From positions 1 through 5,453 of the forward strand of contig JBOFKI010000066.1 of the NCBI GenBank assembly GCA_051657245.1: a DNA stretch of 5,453 bases, given 5' to 3'. Made by a program: the position numbers and the translations under genes. The notes under the pieces were generated by a model that was given only the letters and a program-made list of their open reading frames with translations, was not told the DNA's origin and made no database searches. This stretch comes from JBOFFI01 sp051657245 (GTDB lineage Bacteria; Pseudomonadota; Alphaproteobacteria; Holosporales; JBOFFI01). This document shows, piece by piece, positions 1-5,453 of the stretch. Position 1 is the stretch's first letter; every line of letters starts with the position of its first letter.

Positions 1-2
1 GT

Positions 3-92
3 CTCAAGCGTTTGGGGATAACAGTTAAAAAAAAGCCTCAAGCATCCCAAAGCGGATCCCGTCAAACGGTCTATATTTTGCCAAAAACTTGA
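3..92 (+). CDS. Possible C-terminal fragment of an unknown protein entering from the left edge
   Basis: One plus-strand frame is open from the window edge to a TGA at 90-92. It encodes about 29 residues, beginning LKRLGITVKKKP and ending TVYILPKT. The composition, with a basic patch followed by a short hydrophobic strand, resembles a real protein tail, but I do not recognise the family. The opposite strand also has an open frame across the same short stretch, so openness alone is weak evidence. No clear rho-independent terminator follows. If real, the gene would converge on the tRNA and upp cluster. Sequence to the left of the window is needed to decide. Confidence 0.3.
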   Translation, partial: LKRLGITVKKKPQASQSGSRQTVYILPKT

Positions 93-100
93 GCAAAAAA

Positions 101-192
101 TTGCATCTCCAGAACGTGCCTTGGAAAAAGCTATCCCCCCTTTTCTGCCCTTCCCCTGCCTTTTCTTTTGCATCTCCGTGCCTTTTCTTTTG
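101..192. repeat. Short direct repeats in a pyrimidine-rich tract
   Basis: TGCCTTTTCTTTTG occurs exactly at 157-170 and again at 179-192, a 22-base period. A second word, TTGCATCTCC, occurs at 101-110 and 168-177, each time followed shortly by GTGCCTT. Of bases 131-190, 53 of 60 are C or T. This resembles a decayed short duplication in low-complexity intergenic DNA. I see no sign of a CRISPR array or of a coding repeat. Confidence 0.6.
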
Positions 193-218
193 TCATTCCC
201 GCTTCCGCGAGAAGGACA
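191..218. repeat. Imperfect palindrome of the GTCATTCCCGC type
   Basis: The left arm TGTCATTCCCGC (191-202) can pair with GCGAGAAGGACA (207-218) around the loop TTCC, giving 10 pairs out of 12. Intergenic palindromes beginning GTCATTCCCGC and ending GCGGGAATGAC are common dispersed repeats in several proteobacterial genomes, and this looks like a degenerate copy. No T-run follows on either strand, so it is unlikely to be an intrinsic terminator. Membership of a dispersed family is inferred from one copy. Confidence 0.5.
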
Positions 219-380
219 ACCCTATGAAAATATCTTTTGTCAGACACACTCTATATTGCTGAGATAAACATCTCGATCAACGTCAGTTGCCATTTATGCT
301 TTGGATAAGGCACGTTGGCATAACAAGCTAAATCAATGCCACCTAAAATCGGAAAAATCTAAGATGCTTTATTTTTACGG

Positions 381-453
381 TGCCGGATGGGGGATTCGAA
401 CTCCCGACCTACTGATTACAAATCAGTTGCTCTACCAGCTGAGCTAATCCGGC
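381..453 (-). tRNA. tRNA-Thr, anticodon UGU
   Basis: Read on the minus strand this 73-base gene folds into a standard cloverleaf. The acceptor stem is GCCGGAT with ATCCGGC and discriminator A. The D stem is GCTC/GAGC with loop AGCTGGTA. The anticodon stem is ACTGA/TCAGT with loop TTTGTAA, so the anticodon is TGT (complement at 418-420), reading ACA and related threonine codons. The variable loop is AGGTC and the T loop is TTCGAAT. The T stem has one A-C mismatch next to its last pair; as I recall, E. coli tRNA-Thr(UGU) has the same mismatch, so it does not suggest a pseudogene. The 3' CCA is not encoded (CCG follows the discriminator), so CCA must be added after processing. The gene lies downstream of upp on the same strand but has its own promoter. 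Confidence 0.97.
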
Positions 454-463
454 AATGGCGCGT

Positions 464-492
464 ATTGTACTTGATTCTTCCCTATCCGCCAA
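464..492 (-). promoter_or_regulatory. Sigma-70-type promoter for tRNA-Thr
   Basis: On the minus strand TTGGCG (492-487) and TACAAT (469-464) are separated by 17 bases. This is a near-consensus housekeeping promoter. The first tRNA base lies 11 bases after the -10 element, so transcription would begin only a few bases before the mature 5' end. The tRNA can therefore be expressed independently of the upp operon. Confidence 0.75.
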
Positions 493-541
493 TTGATTTT
501 TTCAAAATTGTTGCGGGCAGGCACCAAAGACCCTAAAAAAA

Positions 542-1180
542 TCAGTCGCACGTTCCAAAAAGTCGATCGCCTGCGTCCCCTAAACCAGGCAAGATATAAT
601 TTTTTTCGCTTAAACAACGATCCAAGGAAGCTGTAAAAATAGGAACCTTCGAACAAGTTTTGTTGAATGTCGCAACCCCTTCCGGAGAAGCCACGATACA
701 AACTAGCCGAATTTGAGCCGCCTCCACCCCGTGTTGCAACAACAGTTTAACAGCGTGGGCAGCAGAATGCCCCGTGGCAAGCATGGGGTCCAGCAATAAG
801 AAAAGATGGTTTTTGGCTTCGGGCAATTTCACGAAATATTCAACCGGCTTGTCTTCAGTATCTCGGTACAAACCGATATGACCCGTCTTAGCAAAAGGAA
901 GAAGCTCTAAAAATCCTTCTACCATACCAAGCCCTGCCCGCAAAATAGGAACAATAGCAATCTTTTGCTCAAGAAAAGACGCCATCATAGGCTCTAAAGG
1001 CGTTTGCAAAAGACGCTGTTGGAGAGATAATTCACGCGTTACCTCATATCCTATTAACAAAGATATTTCCTTCAATAATTGACGAAACAGTGAAGAAGAG
1101 GTTGCCTGATCTCGCAGATGGGACAATTTGTGCTGAAGAAGGGGATGCTCAATAACGTGTAGATTGGGAAATAATGACAT
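542..1180 (-). CDS. upp: Uracil phosphoribosyltransferase
   Basis: This cytoplasmic enzyme makes UMP from uracil and PRPP in pyrimidine salvage. From the chosen start the protein has 212 residues, close to the 208 of E. coli Upp. It shows an N-terminal EHPLLQHKLSHLRDQ segment (about 11-25), VPILRAGLGM (77-86), the PRPP-binding loop DPMLATGHSA (131-140) and the C-terminal uracil-binding segment ILPGLGDAGDRLFG (196-209). The PRPP loop has His where the E. coli enzyme has a second Gly; I believe this position varies in the family. I chose the ATG at 1180 because homology to Upp begins there. An in-frame ATG at 1249 would add 23 residues without Upp similarity, although it overlaps the kinase stop as ATGA and so could be a coupled start. 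The gene is the last protein gene of the minus-strand cluster. Confidence 0.95.
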   Translation of the reverse strand: MSLFPNLHVIEHPLLQHKLSHLRDQATSSSLFRQLLKEISLLIGYEVTRELSLQQRLLQTPLEPMMASFLEQKIAIVPILRAGLGMVEGFLELLPFAKTGHIGLYRDTEDKPVEYFVKLPEAKNHLFLLLDPMLATGHSAAHAVKLLLQHGVEAAQIRLVCIVASPEGVATFNKTCSKVPIFTASLDRCLSEKNYILPGLGDAGDRLFGTCD

Positions 1181-1245
1181 CTGAACCGACTTCTTTTCTA
1201 AAAGGCACACTGGGAATTTTACAGATTTTCCAAAAAAAGACAAGC

Positions 1246-2610
1246 TCATTCGTTAAAATACACCTGTCTCACACTTGGAATTTTCACCAAAACCCGAAGC
1301 CCTTTTAAGGGAGAAGCCATTAAACGAATTGAGCCTTTATGGTCTCTAACCAAATTTTCTACGATACTTAAACCAAGCCCCAGACCACCGGTTTGATCAT
1401 TTCGGGAAGCATCCACCCGAAAAAAAGGCTTAAAAACTTCCCTGTAATATTTTTCTGGAATTCCAGGACCATCATCATCAATCCAAAACCAAACAGCCTC
1501 CCGCTCTTGCTTAACCGTGAGGCGGATTTTGCTGTCCGCATACCGCAAGGCATTTTCAAGCAAATTCGTGAAACAGCGGGCCAATGCACGGGGTTGCCCC
1601 ATCATCTCTAGGTGTTTGGGCAGGTAAATGATCAATTCTTTGTCATTATGGGGAAGAAGGTCAACTATATTGGAAAAAAAGGACTCCAGCAAAATTGGCT
1701 TGGCGACTTCCTTTTCATGGCCTTTAGAAAAATGAAGGTAACTTTCCACCAAATGGATCATATGATCCACCTCTTTTTGAAAATCTTCCCAATCAGGAGA
1801 GGATTTCATCAAGGCTAATTGAAGCTTCATACGCGTTAAAGGCGTTCTTAAATCGTGGGAAATTCCTGCCAGCATCTGGGCACGCTCTTGTACCTGTTTT
1901 CGGAGACGCAAGCTCATCATATGAAAGGTCCAGGCTAATTTGCGAATTTCACGCGCACCTTGCATTTTAAATTTTTCTTGCACCTTCCCACGGCCCAGTT
2001 GGTCTGCGAACCATGCGAGACGTTTAAGAGGACGAATCTGATTTTTCATAAACAAAAGCGCAAGAATAGCAAAAAAAATTGAAGACCCTAAAGACCACAT
2101 CAAAAACAGCGGGGTTGTTCGGCTGAATAAACGCTTGGTATAGGTTTGTGCTAAAAAAATACCTTTTTCAGTTTTGATCCAAATACGGATTGAATCTTCA
2201 TCAAGGTAGAGTTTGAAGGGTTTCCCTTCCAGCTTTCGCCTCAGAGCCTTCTTCAGAAAAGATTGGAAAGCGCTCCTACTCTCAAGAATGCTTTCCCAAG
2301 ATCGCGTAACAGGAAAAAGCCCAAAATCTAATTTTTGAGAAGCCATGGTTTGCAATGTTTCAAAATCTTTAGAGGATGTTTGCTTGTCTAAAAGCATTGC
2401 AAGAACACTCACTTCTCCTGCGATATCTTGGGCAAGAATGCGCGTCACATAATCCCAATGCCGATTAAAAAAAACATACCCTGAAAGCAATTGAATCATG
2501 ATCACAGGCGCCAAGATAATCAAGAAAGAGCGCCCCAAAAAAGATTGGGGAAGTAATTTTTTCAAAAATTTGGGGAATTTTTGGGGAAAAAATGACAATC
2601 TCATTTTCAA
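1246..2610 (-). CDS. EnvZ-like sensor histidine kinase
   Basis: This inner-membrane sensor kinase should phosphorylate the response regulator encoded just upstream. In its 454 residues I see a first membrane segment (about 29-49), a periplasmic region of about 115 residues without a motif I recognise, a second membrane segment (about 166-188) and a HAMP linker (about 189-240). The dimerisation domain carries SHDLRTPLTR with His252. The ATPase domain has the N box around Asn353 (NLLENALRYA), the G1 box DDDGPGIP (378-385), the F box FKPFFRVD (393-400) and the G2 box GLGLGLSIV (409-417). All catalytic motifs are intact. The TTG at 2610 overlaps the regulator stop as TTGA and has GAGGAG six bases upstream. 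An ATG at 2604 would be 12 bases from that site and remains possible. The H box and flanks resemble EnvZ, but orthology and stimulus are not established, so I give no symbol. Confidence 0.93.
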   Translation of the reverse strand: MKMRLSFFPQKFPKFLKKLLPQSFLGRSFLIILAPVIMIQLLSGYVFFNRHWDYVTRILAQDIAGEVSVLAMLLDKQTSSKDFETLQTMASQKLDFGLFPVTRSWESILESRSAFQSFLKKALRRKLEGKPFKLYLDEDSIRIWIKTEKGIFLAQTYTKRLFSRTTPLFLMWSLGSSIFFAILALLFMKNQIRPLKRLAWFADQLGRGKVQEKFKMQGAREIRKLAWTFHMMSLRLRKQVQERAQMLAGISHDLRTPLTRMKLQLALMKSSPDWEDFQKEVDHMIHLVESYLHFSKGHEKEVAKPILLESFFSNIVDLLPHNDKELIIYLPKHLEMMGQPRALARCFTNLLENALRYADSKIRLTVKQEREAVWFWIDDDGPGIPEKYYREVFKPFFRVDASRNDQTGGLGLGLSIVENLVRDHKGSIRLMASPLKGLRVLVKIPSVRQVYFNE

Positions 2611-3344
2611 AAATTGCTCCTCAGCAAATAGCCTTCACCACGAATGGTCAGCAACACTTGGGGGCGCTTCGGGTCTTCTTCAAGCCGCTGGCGAAGACGG
2701 TTTATCTGAACATCCACGGTGCGAAGCTGAGATGGCTCTTTTAAAAGCACAACAAGGGTTTCTCGCTTGACTGGTTGATCTAAAAAAGTCACAAAAACTC
2801 TCAAAAGCTTAAGCTCCGCCGGGGGAAGAAATTGTTTTTCATGCCCTCGGCTCAAGTATCCCTCTTCAGGAAAAAAAAGAAACGGTCCAAGGTTAATAGA
2901 TTTAGGAACCCCCTTTTCATTTCCAGCGCGCCTCAAGATAGCCTGAATTCTCAAGACCAATTCACGGGGGTCAAAAGGTTTTGCGAGATAATCCTCGGCC
3001 CCTCGCTCAAGGCCCTGGATGCGGTTCTCTGGGTCCCCCATAGCGCTTAAAAAAAGGACAGGAGGTATGGGTAGCACGGGATGGGAAGCGCGGGATGAAA
3101 GAAACTCAAACCCTGTAATATCTGGCATCATGACATCTAAGATTAACAGATCAAACTGAAATGTGTTGAGGGCTTTTTCTGCCTCTTTAACCGATGCAAC
3201 GGTTGAAACTGAAAATCCTTCCCCCTGCAGGTAACGAAGCAACAAAGAACGCAAGCGCGCATCATCGTCAACCACCAAGAGGTGAGACCCAGGAGAAACA
3301 GAAAGAGGAGGCGATATGGCTTCCAAAGCTTTTTCCCCTAACAT
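2607..3344 (-). CDS. OmpR-family response regulator (receiver plus winged helix)
   Basis: This is a DNA-binding transcription regulator, the likely partner of the adjacent kinase. From the chosen start it has 245 residues. The receiver domain shows the acidic cluster VVDDDARLR (Asp26-28), phospho-acceptor Asp70 in LLILDVMMPD, Ser100 in the switch position and Lys122 in AKPFDPREL. The C-terminal winged helix (from about residue 170) contains RTVDVQINRLRQRLEEDP and ends IRGEGYLL, very like OmpR. The start is uncertain. The ATG at 3344 overlaps the gpsA stop by seven bases but lacks a clear ribosome site. A TTG at 3392 would add 16 residues. A TTG at 3326 has AGGGG eight bases upstream and gives 239 residues, the length of E. 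coli OmpR. The stop overlaps the kinase start, which suggests coupled translation. Confidence 0.93.
   Translation of the reverse strand: MLGEKALEAISPPLSVSPGSHLLVVDDDARLRSLLLRYLQGEGFSVSTVASVKEAEKALNTFQFDLLILDVMMPDITGFEFLSSRASHPVLPIPPVLFLSAMGDPENRIQGLERGAEDYLAKPFDPRELVLRIQAILRRAGNEKGVPKSINLGPFLFFPEEGYLSRGHEKQFLPPAELKLLRVFVTFLDQPVKRETLVVLLKEPSQLRTVDVQINRLRQRLEEDPKRPQVLLTIRGEGYLLRSNF
2617..2622 (-). promoter_or_regulatory. Ribosome binding site for the histidine kinase
   Basis: GAGGAG lies inside the last codons of the response regulator. It is six bases from the TTG at 2610 and twelve from the ATG at 2604. This spacing is the reason for preferring the TTG start, which overlaps the upstream stop codon. 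Confidence 0.6.
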
Positions 3345-4330
3345 CTCATCAGAGGAAAAGAAAGGGCCTGTTCTCCTTCTAAAAGCTTGCAAATTTCAAC
3401 CGTTAAGGGAACAGAGATTCCTAACTGAGTGGCTCTCAGCCGAACAGAGAAAGCCGTCACGGCGCCCTCCACCAATTTTCCGCCCAAAGTCTCTTTCGCT
3501 TGCTCAGGAGACAATCCCTGCCCCAAGGCAACGCCAAATGCCGTATTACGAGATTTGAGGCTTTTGCAGGTCAATACCAAATCTCCCACCCCTGAAAAGC
3601 CTAAAAAGGTTAGAGGATCAGCCCCCAGGGCAACGCCAAACGCCACCATCTCGGCTAATCCTTGGGTGAGAAGGGTTGCGATGGCATTTTCCCCCACCTG
3701 TTTGCCGTGCAGATAGCCACAGGCAATGGCAACCACATTTTTGAACGCGCCTCCCACCTGCACGCCAACCAGATCTGTGCTAAGCGTCACCTGAAACTGT
3801 GGGGTTTCGAAAAAAAGCTTGAGGGCTTTTCCCAAAGAGGGATCTGGCACGCCAAGGGTGGCTGCGGCAGGCTGTTGTTGAATAACCTCATGGGCCAGGT
3901 TGGGTCCACCCAGCGCCGCAACAGTGAGGGTAGGGCACAGATCTCGGGCAATTTCATGCAGAAGATAGCCGGTATCTTGTTCAATTCCTTTAGAAGCAAA
4001 AATCAACTTTTTTTTGGAGAGCTCCTCTGGAGCTAGATGGTCTCGGATAACCGACAAAACCGAACGTACGGATTGAGCTGGCAAAGCACAAAGCCACGTA
4101 TCGGAAAAAGCAAGGGCCTCTTCCAAAGAAGCCGTTCCTTGAAAGGAACTATCTGAAGAAGCATCAGGTAGCTGAAGACCTTTTTCGTATTTGCGCAAGG
4201 GACTACAAAACTCCCCCGAGCGGTCCCACAAAAGTGGCGTAGTTCCCGCCCTGCAAGCGACGGTCGCCAGGGCTTTCCCCCAAGCGCCCGCACCCAAAAC
4301 GCTTAAAGGACGCGTTATTTGCTGAACCAA
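3338..4330 (-). CDS. gpsA: Glycerol-3-phosphate dehydrogenase [NAD(P)+]
   Basis: This cytoplasmic enzyme reduces dihydroxyacetone phosphate to sn-glycerol-3-phosphate with NADH or NADPH, supplying the backbone for phospholipid synthesis. The 330-residue length is normal for the family. Visible motifs are the dinucleotide-binding VLGAGAWGKALA (11-22), FASKGIE with Lys114 (111-117), GGPNLAHEV (141-149), the catalytic-lysine segment GGAFKNVVAIACG with Lys197 (193-205), GVGDLVLTC with Asp250 (247-255), the substrate-binding SRNTAFG (260-266) and VEGAVTAFSV (287-296). The start is TTG, supported by AAGGAG six bases upstream and by the glycine-rich loop beginning at the expected distance. The C-terminal codons overlap the response regulator start. 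It is the first gene of the minus-strand cluster and is divergent from mipZ. Confidence 0.96.
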   Translation of the reverse strand: MVQQITRPLSVLGAGAWGKALATVACRAGTTPLLWDRSGEFCSPLRKYEKGLQLPDASSDSSFQGTASLEEALAFSDTWLCALPAQSVRSVLSVIRDHLAPEELSKKKLIFASKGIEQDTGYLLHEIARDLCPTLTVAALGGPNLAHEVIQQQPAAATLGVPDPSLGKALKLFFETPQFQVTLSTDLVGVQVGGAFKNVVAIACGYLHGKQVGENAIATLLTQGLAEMVAFGVALGADPLTFLGFSGVGDLVLTCKSLKSRNTAFGVALGQGLSPEQAKETLGGKLVEGAVTAFSVRLRATQLGISVPLTVEICKLLEGEQALSFPLMRC

Positions 4331-4458
4331 GATCTTCTCCTTATCCTCTCCTTTTACAAAACTTTCTTATCATTTCAAAAAAATGTCCTTGAGAAAAGCT
4401 TCTTTTTTTGTAATGTTGAGATAATAAGAGAATATAAATCACGCGTTTTTGTAGGACC
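4331..4458. promoter_or_regulatory. Divergent AT-rich promoter region between gpsA and mipZ
   Basis: Both flanking genes point away from this 128-base gap, so it should carry promoters for each. Toward mipZ the best candidate is TTGTAA (4408-4413) with TATAAA (4433-4438), but the 19-base spacer is long. A GATAAT at 4420-4425 is an alternative -10. Toward gpsA a weak candidate is TTCTCA (4395-4390) with GATAAG (4371-4366), 18 bases apart. The region is certain to separate divergent genes; the individual elements are tentative. I see no clear operator palindrome. Confidence 0.45.
4337..4342 (-). promoter_or_regulatory. Strong ribosome binding site fixing the gpsA TTG start
   Basis: AAGGAG on the minus strand lies six bases before the TTG at 4330, with a second purine-rich GGAGAGG further upstream. 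No ATG or GTG start is available near the expected N-terminus, so this site decides the TTG start. Confidence 0.75.
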
Positions 4459-5295
4459 ATGGATACATCCCCCCAATCTTCTCCTAAACCTTATGTCTTG
4501 GTTGTTGGCAATGAAAAAGGGGGTACAGGCAAGTCAACCCTTGCCATGCACCTGATTACAGCCCTCCTGCACGATGGTTTTTCTGTCGGAAGCGTTGATA
4601 TTGATGCACGCCAGGGAACTTTGTCTCGTTACATTGAAAACCGTCAAATCTATATCAAACAGCATGGGAAAGAACTTCCCCTTTCAACTCACACACGTCT
4701 GATGCGCAGCGCCTTGCCTGATCAACTCGCAGCAGAAGCAGAAGATCTGGAAAATTTATCTAAAATTTTTGAAGAACTTGCCCATTGCCAGTTTATTGTG
4801 CTTGATACACCAGGAAGCGACACTTTTTTGTCTCGGCAAGCCCACTCCTATGCAGATACCCTCATCACGCCCTTGAACGATAGTTTTATTGACTTAGACC
4901 TGTTGGTGCGCCTTGAAAGTTCTCCGGATAATATGGTGCGCCCCAGCACTTATGCCGAGATGGTATGGGAGCAACGTAAACAGCGCGCCATACGTGATGG
5001 TGGAACCATTGATTGGATTGTGGTACGCAACCGGTTGAGCAGCACTCGCACTCGAAACCGAGATCAAATGGATCAAGTACTGGGCCTTCTCTCCAAGCGA
5101 ATAGGGTTTCGTTTAGGAGGCGGCTTTGGAGAACGGGTTATTTTTAAAGAGCTTTTCCTCTCCGGCCTTACGTTGGTAGATTTAGATAAAGCAGGCAGCA
5201 CTTTAACCATTTCCCATGTCACAGCGCGTCAAGAGCTTCGATTTTTGATGGGAATGCTCCCCCTTTCCCCTGACAAGTTATCCCAAACAGCCTAG
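4459..5295 (+). CDS. mipZ: Division-plane positioning ATPase MipZ
   Basis: MipZ is a ParA/MinD-like ATPase. In Caulobacter it forms a gradient from ParB at the chromosome pole and inhibits FtsZ polymerisation, placing the septum at midcell. The 278-residue protein opens with the deviant Walker A NEKGGTGKST (18-27), with signature Lys20 and P-loop Lys25. Next is DIDARQGTLSRYIENR (47-62), matching Caulobacter DLDLRQRTSARFFENR; Asp49 aligns with its catalytic Asp42. Walker B is FIVLDTPGSD (112-121). Further MipZ-type blocks are TPLNDSFIDLDLL (137-149), VWEQRKQRA (169-177), DWIVVRNRLSSTRTRNR (185-201), ERVIFKELFLSGLTLVDL (225-242) and VTARQELR (254-261). The ATG at 4459 is the only in-frame start before an upstream stop. 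Its AGGA lies only two bases away, so initiation may be weak or unusual. The IS-like end begins 22 bases after the stop and does not break the gene. Confidence 0.95.
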   Translation: MDTSPQSSPKPYVLVVGNEKGGTGKSTLAMHLITALLHDGFSVGSVDIDARQGTLSRYIENRQIYIKQHGKELPLSTHTRLMRSALPDQLAAEAEDLENLSKIFEELAHCQFIVLDTPGSDTFLSRQAHSYADTLITPLNDSFIDLDLLVRLESSPDNMVRPSTYAEMVWEQRKQRAIRDGGTIDWIVVRNRLSSTRTRNRDQMDQVLGLLSKRIGFRLGGGFGERVIFKELFLSGLTLVDLDKAGSTLTISHVTARQELRFLMGMLPLSPDKLSQTA

Positions 5296-5317
5296 GGAGA
5301 AACCTTCCTTCAATAAT

Positions 5318-5453
5318 AGACCTCTTTCGAAACTAGGATTTTATTAAAATTTGTTTTTTTGCGCAGATTTGTCTTAGAGTGATATTTTTTGAGAAGTAAT
5401 CATGAAGTATCAGCGTGTAAAAGATTTATCAGATGACTTGTTTCGTCGTTTAA
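5318..5453 (+). mobile_element. Left end of a probable IS5-type insertion sequence, truncated by the window
   Basis: Starting near AGACCTCTTTCGAAACTAGG (5318-5337) the sequence looks like an IS terminal repeat: it is followed after about 65 bases by a short-leader ORF whose N-terminus resembles IS5-type transposases. The probable end contains the palindrome TTTCGAAA (5325-5332). The preceding bases are AATAAT; a TA or TNA target duplication would suit some IS5 subgroups, but only one end is visible. The exact boundary and the family are therefore inference. Confidence 0.55.
5402..5453 (+). CDS. N-terminus of a probable IS5-family transposase (partial)
   Basis: An ATG at 5402 opens a frame that runs off the window after 17 codons, reading MKYQRVKDLSDDLFRRL. 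This pattern (MKY, a charged stretch, LS, then FRRL) resembles the start of IS5-family transposases with an N-terminal helix-turn-helix, as seen in many IS-rich alphaproteobacterial symbionts. GAGAAG lies six bases upstream of the start as a plausible ribosome site. The catalytic DDE residues would lie beyond the window. With only 17 residues the assignment rests on N-terminal resemblance and on the IS-like flank. Confidence 0.5.
   Translation, partial: MKYQRVKDLSDDLFRRL

Larger units (their letters stand above)
93..380. other. Intergenic region without a recognisable gene
   Basis: I see no convincing coding region or RNA gene in these 288 bases. The stretch contains a pyrimidine-rich segment (131-190), short direct repeats (101-192), an imperfect palindrome (191-218) and a small perfect hairpin with five-base arms (261-265 and 270-274, loop AAAC). 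Neither hairpin is followed by a T-run on either strand, so neither looks like a rho-independent terminator. The right part lies downstream of the minus-strand tRNA-Thr and would hold its 3' trailer. Confidence 0.6.

Noticed and set aside
76..98. TTTTGC/GCAAAA stem after the left-edge frame as a terminator
   Set aside because: The stem is six pairs and AT-rich, and A rather than T residues follow on the plus strand.
261..274. Perfect GAGAT/ATCTC hairpin as a terminator for tRNA-Thr
   Set aside because: It has only five pairs, lies more than 100 bases past the tRNA end, and has no T-run on either strand.
294..323. Inverted repeat TTATGC/GCATAA
   Set aside because: Six-base arms around an 18-base loop are expected by chance in AT-rich DNA, and nothing nearby suggests a function.
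381..453. tRNA pseudogene because of the A-C mismatch in the T stem
   Set aside because: As I recall, E. coli tRNA-Thr(UGU) has the same mismatch, and every other stem is perfect.
535..560. T-run directly after the upp stop as an intrinsic terminator
   Set aside because: Seven T follow the stop on the minus strand, but the preceding bases form only a 3-4 pair stem (CGCA with TGCG, or TCG with CGA), too weak to support a terminator call.
444..701. An 85-codon minus-strand frame overlapping the end of upp and the tRNA
   Set aside because: It crosses into the tRNA promoter and runs out of frame with upp; its translation has no recognisable features.
3787..4036. Open frames of 70-124 codons overlapping gpsA in other frames
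   Set aside because: They lie inside a gene with full family motifs and have no ribosome sites or recognisable domains, so they are shadows.
4459..5295. Plasmid ParA or MinD instead of MipZ
   Set aside because: Sequence blocks after Walker A and near the C-terminus match MipZ specifically, no parB lies next to it, and no MinD-type C-terminal amphipathic helix is evident.

Overview
The window looks like a piece of chromosome from an alphaproteobacterium. The strongest reason is a clear MipZ homologue, the ParA-like division-site ATPase typical of this class. An EnvZ/OmpR-style two-component pair with close OmpR-type signatures agrees with this. The AT-rich intergenic DNA, the TTG starts and an IS5-like element edge would suit a host-associated lineage such as Holosporales or Rickettsiales, but that placement is inference only.

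Layout from left to right. Bases 1-380 hold no complete gene. There is a possible 29-codon tail of a gene entering from the left, a pyrimidine-rich stretch with short direct repeats, and one imperfect palindrome. A tRNA-Thr(UGU) gene follows on the minus strand with a well-formed promoter of its own. Then comes a compact minus-strand cluster, transcribed from right to left: gpsA (glycerol-3-phosphate dehydrogenase), an OmpR-family response regulator, an EnvZ-like sensor histidine kinase, and upp (uracil phosphoribosyltransferase). The first three genes overlap or abut at their ends, which suggests co-transcription and translational coupling. Divergent from gpsA, across an AT-rich 128-base gap, is mipZ on the plus strand. 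Just after its stop codon the sequence changes to what appears to be the left end of an insertion sequence, with the first 17 codons of its transposase at the window edge.

Functionally, gpsA supplies sn-glycerol-3-phosphate for phospholipids, the kinase and regulator probably sense an envelope or periplasmic cue, upp salvages uracil, and MipZ places the division septum. These are mostly ordinary housekeeping genes. I do not see a convincing undescribed system. The less routine points are the two-component pair placed inside a metabolic operon, the run of non-ATG or ambiguous starts, and the IS edge against mipZ.
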